This document shows, in pieces, positions 1 through 4,710 of a stretch of 6,512 bases of DNA. Made by a program: the position numbers and the translations under genes. The stretch's first letter is position 1. Each line of letters starts with the position of its first letter. The notes under the pieces are model-generated. The model was not told the origin of the DNA. It did not search any database and was given only the letters and a program-made list of their open reading frames with translations. Source of the stretch: Bacillota bacterium (GTDB taxonomy: Bacteria; Bacillota; Clostridia; Christensenellales; Borkfalkiaceae); NCBI GenBank assembly GCA_003343765.1, contig QAKO01000038.1, forward strand, positions 1 to 6,512, in the 5' to 3' direction.

Positions 1-731
1 GGGAAGAAGTTCATCTGCGGCGTTCCGATAAAGCCCGCAACGAACTGGTTGATCGGGTAATCGTACAGGTTCTGCGGCGTATCTACCTGCTGCATGAAAC
101 CGTCTTTCATAACGACGATACGAGTTCCCATCGTCATAGCTTCGATCTGGTCGTGCGTAACGTAAATAAACGTCGTGGCAAGTCTTGCATGCAGTTTGGA
201 AATTTCCGTTCTCATCTGCGCACGCAGTTTCGCATCCAAGTTGGACAAAGGCTCGTCGAGCAGGAATACTTTCGGCTCACGGACGATTGCACGACCCAAC
301 GCAACACGCTGACGCTGACCACCGGACAACGCCTTCGGTTTACGGGTCAGGTAATCGGTGATACCCAGGATCGCCGCCGCTTCTTTCACGCGTTCGTCGA
401 TGATCTGCTTCGGAACTTTGCGGAGTTTCAGACCGAATGCCATGTTATCATACACAGTCATGTGCGGATACAGTGCGTAGTTCTGGAATACCATCGCGAT
501 ATCGCGGTCTTTCGGTACGACATCGTTGACCAGCTTGCCGTCGATATACAGTTCGCCTTTCGAAATTTCTTCCAGTCCCGCGATCATACGCAGAGTCGTC
601 GATTTTCCGCATCCGGAAGGTCCGACGAATACGATAAATTCTTTATCCTTGATGTCCAGATTAAAATCCGTAACAGCCGTTACTCCGGACGGATAAACCT
701 TGTAAATACCTTTCAGTAAAAGGCTTGCCAT
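1..731 (-). CDS. ugpC: Sugar ABC transporter ATP-binding protein, UgpC/MsmX family (partial, C-terminus missing)
   Basis: Cytoplasmic ATPase subunit that powers carbohydrate or glycerol-3-phosphate import through CUT1-type ABC permeases; in Firmicutes one such ATPase (MsmX) often serves several sugar transporters. The translation starts MASLLLKGIYKVYPSG and shows all nucleotide-binding motifs: Walker A GPSGCGKST (residues 37-45), Q-loop FQNYALYPHM (82-91), signature LSGGQRQRVALGRA (135-148), Walker B VFLLDEP (155-161), D-loop SNLDAK (163-168) and switch histidine in VTHDQIEAMT (191-200). The string FVAGFIGTPQMNFF (230-243) begins the regulatory C-terminal region. Only 243 whole codons are present; the family is usually about 365-370 residues, so the regulatory OB-like domain lies outside the window. 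The start is supported by GGGAGG (plus-strand 742-747) 10 nt upstream. No permease or binding protein is adjacent, which fits a shared ATPase. The family is certain; the substrate is not determinable and the symbol is a family label. Confidence 0.95.
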   Translation of the reverse strand, partial: MASLLLKGIYKVYPSGVTAVTDFNLDIKDKEFIVFVGPSGCGKSTTLRMIAGLEEISKGELYIDGKLVNDVVPKDRDIAMVFQNYALYPHMTVYDNMAFGLKLRKVPKQIIDERVKEAAAILGITDYLTRKPKALSGGQRQRVALGRAIVREPKVFLLDEPLSNLDAKLRAQMRTEISKLHARLATTFIYVTHDQIEAMTMGTRIVVMKDGFMQQVDTPQNLYDYPINQFVAGFIGTPQMNFF

Positions 732-777
732 TGTAAGATTTCCTCCCTACGATAAAGTTTTTTAAGTTATCATAAAT

Positions 778-806
778 ATTTTACAACATTCCGCATAAAA
801 ACGCAA
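778..806 (-). promoter_or_regulatory. Sigma-A type promoter for the ABC ATPase gene
   Basis: Read on the minus strand: -35 TTGCGT (801-806), 17-nt spacer, -10 TAAAAT (778-783). The -10 lies about 47 nt upstream of the ATG at 731, giving a leader of roughly 40 nt that ends in the GGGAGG ribosome-binding site. The -35 is a weak match and the -10 a good one. Placement is by pattern only. Confidence 0.5.
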
Positions 807-876
807 TGGGCAATAATTACAAATTATTCTTTTATATCTGTTAATTTTGCCCAACTGTTCCGCCTTTTTTGTCTGC

Positions 877-900
877 AAAAAAAGCGTTTTCACGCCTTTT
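877..900 (-). terminator. Short hairpin with T7 run, terminator-like, in the divergent region
   Basis: On the minus strand GCGT-GAAA-ACGC (884-895) folds into a 4-bp stem with a GNRA-type GAAA loop, directly followed by seven T (883-877). With one bulged G the stem extends by A-T pairs on both sides. It lies upstream of the ABC ATPase promoter and points toward it, so it could stop minus-strand transcripts that start near the argF promoter. No gene upstream obviously needs it. In the plus direction the T run is only four bases. Confidence 0.35.
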
Positions 901-912
901 ATGACAAATATG

Positions 913-933
913 TGAAATTTATTCTCCGCGGAG
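913..933. promoter_or_regulatory. Possible operator just upstream of the argF promoter
   Basis: Two symmetric elements abut the argF -35 box. CTCCGCGGAG (924-933) is a perfect 10-bp palindrome ending one base before the -35. Partly overlapping it, TGAAATTTATTCT (913-925) resembles an arginine-repressor ARG box (half-sites TGAAT and ATTCA around an A/T core) but is one base too short between the halves and has mismatches. Known biology makes ArgR/AhrC control of argF likely; the site assignment itself is a guess. Confidence 0.25.
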
Positions 934-962
934 TTGTATTTTCGCAGCAGATTTGCTATAAT
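934..962 (+). promoter_or_regulatory. Sigma-A promoter for argF, extended -10
   Basis: -35 TTGTAT (934-939), 17-nt spacer, -10 TATAAT (957-962), preceded by TG at 954-955 (extended -10). Transcription should begin near 968-970, just before GGGGCGGG (971-978). This places the in-frame ATG at 912 upstream of the transcript start and rules it out as the argF start codon. Confidence 0.75.
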
Positions 963-1016
963 AAAAAAAAGGGGCGGGACTTACTGCAAATATCTTTGTT
1001 CCGCAAACAGAACGCA

Positions 1017-1958
1017 ATGGATGTCAATAAATATATACCGAAATATAAAACCTCGCACACGCGACTGCTGTGCCTTGCAGACCTTACCGGAGAAGAGATC
1101 TTTGAATACCTGTACGCCGCCAAGGCAATGAAAAAGAAGTTCCGCGTCGGGGAAAACCCGCCCGCGTTGCGCGGAAAAACGGTAGCCCTGCTGTTCGGGA
1201 ATGTATCGACCCGAACCCGCATAACCTTTGAAATGGGAATCCGCCAGCTTGGCGGCGATTATATTTATCTGCCCAAAGAAGAAACCCAGCTTTCCCGCGG
1301 CGAAAGCATCCGCGATACCGCCGTTATGCTGGAACGCTACGGTATTTCTGCCGTCGTTCTGCGCGGATTCGATGACGAAAGTTTGCATGAGTTCGCTTCC
1401 AATACTTCCATACCTGTCATCAACGGACTCTCCGACAACACGCATCCGCTTCAGATTCTTCCCGACCTTTTCACCATCTGGGAAGTCAAAGGCAGACTGG
1501 ATAACCTGAAGCTCGCTTACATCGGCGACGGAAACAACGTTGCCAATTCCCTTATCCTCGGCTGTTCGAAAGTCAATATGGATATTTCTCTGGCAAGCCC
1601 CCACGGCTACAGTCCCGACCGCTCGATCGTCGAACGCGGTATGCAGTTCAGCAACGTCATCATCACCGACGACATTCGCGAAGCCGTACGGGACGCGGAT
1701 ATCGTCTATACCGACGTCTTTATTTCCATGAAAGATAAAAACGACGAACATAAAAAACAGATTTTGTCCCGTTATCAGGTCACAAAAGAAGTCATGGCTC
1801 ACGCAAAACCCGACGCCGTGTTCATGCATTGCATGCCCGTTCACCGCGGCGAGGAAGTCTCCGCCGAAGTGGCCGACGGACAGCAATCCATTCTGTATAC
1901 TCAGGCGGAAAACCGCTTGCATATGAACAAAGCAGTCCTCGCCATGCTCGTCAAATAA
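1017..1958 (+). CDS. argF: Ornithine carbamoyltransferase
   Basis: Transfers the carbamoyl group of carbamoyl phosphate to ornithine to give citrulline, in arginine synthesis or, in reverse, arginine catabolism; cytoplasmic. The 313-residue product is of normal length. Carbamoyl-phosphate site: STRTR (64-68), R107 and HPLQ (143-146). Ornithine site: GDGNNVANS (170-178), D233 with S237-M238, and HCMP (271-274) with its conserved cysteine. HRGEEV (276-281) follows as in OTCases. Two positions differ from common versions: HPLQ rather than HPCQ or HPTQ, and SMK rather than SMG in the substrate loop. ATG 1017 was chosen because the family-like N-terminus begins there and the promoter lies between it and the ATG at 912. 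Its weak point is the lack of a good Shine-Dalgarno; the only G-rich run is 971-978. No other arg gene is adjacent, so the anabolic or catabolic role is open (arcB is the alternative name). Confidence 0.92.
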   Translation: MDVNKYIPKYKTSHTRLLCLADLTGEEIFEYLYAAKAMKKKFRVGENPPALRGKTVALLFGNVSTRTRITFEMGIRQLGGDYIYLPKEETQLSRGESIRDTAVMLERYGISAVVLRGFDDESLHEFASNTSIPVINGLSDNTHPLQILPDLFTIWEVKGRLDNLKLAYIGDGNNVANSLILGCSKVNMDISLASPHGYSPDRSIVERGMQFSNVIITDDIREAVRDADIVYTDVFISMKDKNDEHKKQILSRYQVTKEVMAHAKPDAVFMHCMPVHRGEEVSAEVADGQQSILYTQAENRLHMNKAVLAMLVK

Positions 1959-1993
1959 ATTTCTGCGTGGCTTGCTTTGAAAACTTTATCCTT

Positions 1994-2046
1994 AAAAAAG
2001 AATACCGCCGTCCGCAAAAATATTTGCGGACGGCGGTATTTATTGC
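1994..2046. terminator. Bidirectional intrinsic terminator shared by argF and the glyoxalase gene
   Basis: A perfect 18-bp stem (2001-2018 with 2023-2040) encloses the 4-nt loop AATA. Read on the minus strand it is followed by C and then six T (1999-1994), an excellent terminator for the glyoxalase transcript. Read on the plus strand it is followed by only a weak T-rich run (TATT after the stem), adequate for argF, whose stop codon is 43 nt upstream. The two genes converge on this element. Confidence 0.85.
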
Positions 2047-2050
2047 TGTC

Positions 2051-2086
2051 ACAGCGTCCGCCTGCCTTTATGCAGGCGGACGCTGT
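2051..2086. repeat. Second perfect inverted repeat (15-bp stem) in the convergent region
   Basis: ACAGCGTCCGCCTGC (2051-2065) pairs perfectly with 2072-2086 around the loop CTTTAT. It starts 10 nt after the preceding terminator stem. Neither side has a T run, so it is not a canonical intrinsic terminator. It shares the core GTCCGC with the neighbouring hairpin. It may be an RNA 3'-end stabiliser, an auxiliary terminator or a dispersed palindromic repeat. Confidence 0.7.
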
Positions 2087-2167
2087 CTCTTATCCTTGCG
2101 ATGCACTCACCGCATCTTTGCCGTCTGTCTCTTTTGAACGGCCGTTTAAGATCCGCCTGAACCCCGT

Positions 2168-2209
2168 CGTTTCAGATTTCAGCGCTTTCGTTTCAGATTT
2201 CAGCGCTTT
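2168..2209. repeat. Perfect tandem duplication, 2 x 21 bp, covering the glyoxalase stop codon
   Basis: The 21-bp unit CGTTTCAGATTTCAGCGCTT plus T occurs at 2168-2188 and again at 2189-2209 without a mismatch. On the minus strand the unit is exactly seven codons, and the in-frame TGA stop of the glyoxalase gene (2200-2202) lies in the first copy it reads; the second copy repeats that stop downstream. Confidence 0.9.
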
Positions 2210-2565
2210 GCCGGAATGATCTCCAGCCAGTAGCCGTCGGGGTCTTCGATAAAATAGATCCCCATCTGCTTGTTCTCAAAACAGATACAGCCCATTTCAC
2301 TGTGCTTGCGGTAAGCGCCTTCAAAATCGTCCACACGGAACGCAAGATGAAATTCGCATTCCCCCAGATCATATTTCTGCGGATGATCTTTCAGCCAGGT
2401 CAATTCCAGCTCAAAATCACTGTTTGCATTTTTGACAAACACGATCGTAAAATTTTCGGTCGTATTCCTGCGGACTTCTTCCAGCCCCAACGCCTCTTTA
2501 TAAAAACGAAGCGATCGGTCCAGATTGCTGACATTGTAATTTTCATGAACCATCCGAAATTCCAT
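2200..2565 (-). CDS. gloA: Glyoxalase I (lactoylglutathione lyase) family, VOC metalloenzyme
   Basis: A 121-residue single-domain protein of the vicinal-oxygen-chelate superfamily; glyoxalase I enzymes isomerise the hemithioacetal of methylglyoxal and a thiol, in the cytoplasm. Two beta-alpha-beta-beta-beta modules are visible: VHENYNVSNLDRSLRFYKEALG near the N-terminus and FHLAFRVDDFEGAYRKHSEMG in the second half, ending in FIEDPDGYWLEIIP. The four expected metal ligands are H7, E54 (in LELTW), H73 and E115, matching the H/E/H/E set of GloA; YDLGECEFH aligns with the YELGTAYGH stretch of the E. coli enzyme. It is slightly shorter than E. coli GloA at the C-terminus. GAGAGG (plus-strand 2574-2579) stands 8 nt before the ATG and fixes the start. 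Many Clostridia lack glutathione, so the physiological thiol, and hence the exact reaction, is uncertain. It is monocistronic, with its own promoter and terminator. Confidence 0.85.
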   Translation of the reverse strand: MEFRMVHENYNVSNLDRSLRFYKEALGLEEVRRNTTENFTIVFVKNANSDFELELTWLKDHPQKYDLGECEFHLAFRVDDFEGAYRKHSEMGCICFENKQMGIYFIEDPDGYWLEIIPAKR

Positions 2566-2628
2566 ACCATTTACCTCTCTTTTTTATTTATCGCCTTCAC
2601 GCCCGACCGCCGCTGCCTGTACCCGATT

Positions 2629-2656
2629 ATTATATCAAATCCGCCTTTTCTGTCAA
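2629..2656 (-). promoter_or_regulatory. Consensus sigma-A promoter for the glyoxalase gene
   Basis: On the minus strand: -35 TTGACA (2651-2656), 16-nt spacer, -10 TATAAT (2629-2634). Both hexamers are exact consensus. The predicted start near 2622 gives a leader of about 57 nt before the ATG at 2565. No operator-like repeat overlaps it, which suggests strong, constitutive expression. Confidence 0.8.
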
Positions 2657-3009
2657 CCGAATTCGTTTCAAATATTTTTCCCCTGTTTTTCCTTTTCGAC
2701 GCCACCGCCTCGGACTCAACCCCGAATCGATTTTTTTCGATTTTAATCCCCCTATCTATATCAGATTCCATCCCGAACCGATCCGTACATCCCTTATCTT
2801 TCCGTATTTCTTTTGACCTTGGCCTCTTCCTCTTTGTTCTGTTTCAAAAGTCTTTTCCGCCCGCAAGGCAAGCCCCCTTTCGCATTCTCCTGCCTGCCTT
2901 ACTTTTTTCCAAGATTTGCGGTCTTCGCCTTTTGCCCTGACAGAGCAAAACATTTTTGCCCCGCCCTACGTTGACACTTTGGCACAACATATGTAGCAAG
3001 CAAGACTTT
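2657..3009. other. Gene-free, pyrimidine-rich intergenic stretch
   Basis: No open frame here looks coding: candidates lack ribosome-binding sites and translate to low-complexity peptides. The plus strand is strongly pyrimidine-rich, about 71% C+T over 2641-2940 by manual count. Small local symmetries exist: AATCGA and TCGATT around a T run near 2725-2745, and alternating TTTTGC / GCAAAA / TTTTGC segments at 2931-2959 that could form mutually exclusive 6-bp stems. No function is assigned. Confidence 0.5.
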
Positions 3010-3043
3010 ATATGCGGCGCGCAAGACTTTGCGCGCCGCATAT
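3010..3043. repeat. Orphan perfect hairpin, 15-bp GC-rich stem
   Basis: ATATGCGGCGCGCAA (3010-3024) pairs perfectly with 3029-3043 around GACT. There is no T run on either side, so it is a poor intrinsic terminator. CAAGACTTT just left of it (3001-3009) recurs across the loop (3022-3030). It sits beyond the 3' end of the candidate small RNA. It may be a dispersed palindromic repeat, a protein-binding site or the 3' structure of an unseen transcript. Confidence 0.65.
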
Positions 3044-3071
3044 TCCCGTTTACAAAAAATGCCGTTCGCAT

Positions 3072-3113
3072 AAAAATGAATTGACCGCAGAATCTTGCGA
3101 TTCTGCGGTCAAT
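3072..3113 (-). terminator. Intrinsic terminator of the candidate small RNA
   Basis: Perfect 15-bp stem ATTGACCGCAGAATC (3113-3099 read on minus) with its complement at 3094-3080, closed by the GNRA tetraloop GCAA, followed by TCA and five T (3076-3072). On the plus strand the loop would be TTGC with no T run after it, so the minus orientation is favoured. Confidence 0.65.
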
Positions 3114-3189
3114 CCATATATGATAAGGGGGAAAATGATGAGCTATTTTATGTAACCAAGCGAAAGCGTTGCGCGTTTCGTTTGATTAC
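3072..3189 (-). ncRNA. Candidate free-standing small RNA, about 118 nt, unknown family
   Basis: Inferred from signals on the minus strand. A good promoter at 3196-3224 predicts a start at G3189. That base opens a 5' hairpin: 3189-3172 pairs with 3168-3152 (about 16 pairs, one mismatch, one bulge). A 38-nt centre (3151-3114) has no obvious strong fold and holds the run TTTTCCCCCTTAT. A perfect 15-bp stem with a GCAA tetraloop (3113-3099 with 3094-3080) then TCATTTTT forms the terminator. No open frame with a ribosome-binding site lies in this transcript. The C-rich centre is complementary to AAGGGGGAAAATGATG, a typical translation start region, suggesting a trans-acting antisense regulator of mRNA. 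It is too short and wrongly shaped for 6S RNA or tmRNA. The nearest upstream gene on this strand, spmB, ends about 240 nt away. The alternative is a plus-strand element (see findings). Confidence 0.55.
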
Positions 3190-3195
3190 ACGCAT

Positions 3196-3224
3196 ATTAT
3201 AGCTCGTATAAAAAAAATTGTAAA
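3196..3224 (-). promoter_or_regulatory. Sigma-A promoter of the candidate small RNA
   Basis: On the minus strand: -35 TTTACA (3219-3224), 17-nt spacer, -10 TATAAT (3196-3201). The hexamers and spacing are identical to the metG promoter in this window. No protein-coding start follows it within several hundred bases, which is the main reason for proposing an RNA gene. Confidence 0.65.
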
Positions 3225-3431
3225 GTATTTTTTTTTATTTTTTGAAAATTTTTTGAAATAAATTTTCTTTTCATTTTTTGTTATATTTTCACATTTTAGA
3301 GCGAATGATGTCGAAAAAAAGGTTAACCGCGTTAATTACTAACATTCTTATTCTTTGGACACCGATTTACCGCATTGTAAGTTTTCATTTTTAACAAAAT
3401 TAACATTTTGGAAAAATGCTGTGACAGACAC
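3225..3431. other. AT-rich spacer with phased A/T tracts upstream of the small RNA promoter
   Basis: Between the spmB stop and the small RNA promoter. Positions 3228-3297 hold seven T tracts (A tracts on the minus strand) with centres near 3232, 3241, 3252, 3265, 3277, 3288 and 3296, about one helical turn apart. This is the pattern of curved DNA or an UP element that stimulates the promoter next to it. The rest (3300-3431) has no gene and only weak AT-rich hairpins; I see no convincing terminator for spmB. Confidence 0.45.
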
Positions 3432-3941
3432 TTAAAGAATACGGCAAAAAAGGCAGCCCAAAACGGCGGCGCAGAAATTGGCGGCCAAAGCGATAAAGAC
3501 AGGGACGGCGTTTTTTCCCTTGCTTCCTGCAAAATAGACGGCGGAGATATAAAAGACTGTTTCTCCCGAAGCGTACAGAACGCAGGCACAGCGTGCGATA
3601 TAGGAATCGGCGCCGTACCTGGCGCAGACATCGGAAACGAGCGCGAGCGAGCCGCTCCCCGAGAAGGGTTTGATCAGGACAAGCGAAGAAATTTCCGACG
3701 GGATCCCCACGGCGGAAAACAGCGGTGAAAGTGCTTTGGAAAAAGCCTGGGAGAGTCCGCTGGCTTCAAACAATTCGGAAAGAACGAGAATAGCGGCTAT
3801 GTAAGGAAAGAGAGATTTGAGCAAAGGCAAAGCGCCTGCTGCGCCGGAAGCGAAACTGTCGTAAACGCGCACGCGGCGGATGGCGGCAACCAGGATCACC
3901 GCGAGAAATAATACAGGAAGAAGATAAGCCGCAATTTTCAT
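3432..3941 (-). CDS. spmB: Spore maturation protein B
   Basis: Membrane protein of the nucleoside-recognition (Gate) family. In Bacillus and Clostridium, SpmA and SpmB act together in the developing forespore and are needed for normal core dehydration and heat resistance; the transported species is not established. The 169-residue product begins with a hydrophobic helix (3-21), followed by the conserved-type RVRVYDSFASGA stretch, a second helix (about 44-58), the motif IKPFSGSGSLAL (90-101) and ARYGADSYIARCACVLYASGETVFYI (two parts: 107-120 and 121-132), then a terminal hydrophobic helix (145-167). Length is close to the usual near-178 residues. Its ATG overlaps the spmA stop in ATGA (3938-3941), and GGGAG lies just upstream inside spmA, indicating translational coupling. 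No strong terminator is visible downstream. It implies an endospore-forming lineage, although the pair sometimes persists in non-sporulating relatives. Confidence 0.9.
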   Translation of the reverse strand: MKIAAYLLPVLFLAVILVAAIRRVRVYDSFASGAAGALPLLKSLFPYIAAILVLSELFEASGLSQAFSKALSPLFSAVGIPSEISSLVLIKPFSGSGSLALVSDVCARYGADSYIARCACVLYASGETVFYISAVYFAGSKGKNAVPVFIALAANFCAAVLGCLFCRIL

Positions 3942-4489
3942 TTTTTTCTCCCGTACACGATTCTGACCAGAACGGCCCCGATCGCAAGCGCCGCGAGAGC
4001 CGCCAAAAGCGCGGGAAAAACGATATCATACGGCGCCGCCGATCCCGACTGCACGCGCAAAGACAAAACGGTCGCGGGAAGCAACTGTACGCCTGCGCAA
4101 TTCACGACAAAAAACATTGCCCGCGCATATGTTTCTCCCCTTTCGTCCAGCAAGCGCATGGCACAAACGCCGGCACCCGTCGCCGCGCCGCCCATCCCCA
4201 GCAGGTTTGCCGCAAGATTTACGGAGATCTGTTCCAATGCCTTTTCATCTTTGGTACGGAAAAATTTTGCGGTCAGCGGCTTCAGTACCTTTGAAAAACC
4301 TTTTAAAAGCCCCGCGTCCTCTGCAATTTTTAAAAAACCGAGCCAGACCGCATACACCGCCGCAAGCGTTACGCCGAGCATGAGAGCGTTTTTCGAACCT
4401 TCCAGCATGGCAGGCAGAAAAGCGGCGGGATCGCGGAGGATCAGCAAAACACCTGAAATCACGAATATGCACACAAAAATTACGTTCAT
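3938..4489 (-). CDS. spmA: Spore maturation protein A
   Basis: Membrane partner of SpmB, same Gate-type family, acting in late sporulation in spore core dehydration. The 183-residue product has an N-terminal hydrophobic helix (3-18), then EGSKNALMLGVTLAAVYAVW (30-49), the family motif NLLGMGGAATGAGVCAM (95-111), NCAGVQLLPATVLSLR (130-145) and a C-terminal hydrophobic segment (about 154-176) ending in RKK. Homologues usually read GNAATP where this one has GGAATG, so one conserved asparagine and proline are replaced. The start ATG at 4489 has GGGAG seven nt upstream; the nearby ATG at 4494 runs into a stop after two codons. It is first in a two-gene operon with spmB and is divergent from metG across 221 bp. 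Confidence 0.9.
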   Translation of the reverse strand: MNVIFVCIFVISGVLLILRDPAAFLPAMLEGSKNALMLGVTLAAVYAVWLGFLKIAEDAGLLKGFSKVLKPLTAKFFRTKDEKALEQISVNLAANLLGMGGAATGAGVCAMRLLDERGETYARAMFFVVNCAGVQLLPATVLSLRVQSGSAAPYDIVFPALLAALAALAIGAVLVRIVYGRKK

Positions 4490-4507
4490 GTCATCACTCC
4501 CTCAGCT

Positions 4508-4537
4508 ATGAATATGCAAGCCGCGGACAAGATATGC
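4508..4537 (-). promoter_or_regulatory. Possible sporulation (sigma-E-like) promoter for spmA-spmB
   Basis: On the minus strand GCATATCT (4530-4537) and CATATTCAT (4508-4516) are separated by 13 nt. They loosely resemble sigma-E elements (ATA-rich -35, CATA-starting -10). The predicted start would fall just before the GGGAG ribosome-binding site. The match is partial and no sigma-A promoter is clearer, so this is a suggestion supported mainly by gene function. Confidence 0.25.
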
Positions 4538-4642
4538 TGCCGCCCCGCCCATACCGAACAATATTGCGGCTGAAAAACCACTTTTTTCACATAAATTTCT
4601 GCGCCTTTCGACGGTCAGACTATAAAAAACTTTTAAAATGGT

Positions 4643-4671
4643 TTTACATTATTTATAAAATGGAGTATAAT
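4643..4671 (+). promoter_or_regulatory. Sigma-A promoter for metG
   Basis: -35 TTTACA (4643-4648), 17-nt spacer, -10 TATAAT (4666-4671). The start near 4678 gives a leader of about 33 nt that ends in GGAGGG (4701-4706) just before the ATG at 4711. The leader is too short for a T-box or SAM riboswitch, so expression from this promoter is probably not controlled by tRNA charging or SAM through a leader RNA. Confidence 0.8.
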
Positions 4672-4710
4672 AGCTTAAATAATTGCACGGAATTTCAAAC
4701 GGAGGGAACC

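Noticed and set aside
153..719. Plus-strand open frame of 188 codons
   Set aside because: Lies antisense to the ABC ATPase gene, whose motifs are complete; the translated product has no domain character.
912..1016. N-terminal extension of ArgF from the ATG at 912 (348 residues)
   Set aside because: The sigma-A promoter for the gene (934-962) lies inside this extension, so an mRNA from it would not contain the ATG; the added 35 residues are unlike the family N-terminus.
981..1922. Long minus-strand open frame opposite argF (313 codons)
   Set aside because: A shadow of the argF codon pattern: no ribosome-binding site, no recognisable domain, and argF motifs on the plus strand are unambiguous.
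2302..2940. Plus-strand open frame of 212 codons
   Set aside because: First third is antisense to the glyoxalase gene; the remainder is a low-complexity translation of the pyrimidine-rich spacer; no Shine-Dalgarno.
2971..2999. TTGACA at 2971 as a plus-strand promoter
   Set aside because: The sequence at the right distance (TAGCAA) is a poor -10, and no gene or well-terminated RNA follows.
3010..3189. CRISPR array or mobile-element ends
   Set aside because: The three hairpins here differ in sequence, are not regularly spaced repeats, and no transposase, integrase or cas gene is nearby.
4500..4710. T-box or SAM riboswitch upstream of metG
   Set aside because: The promoter at 4643-4671 leaves a leader of only about 33 nt; no T-box motif or large structured leader is present.
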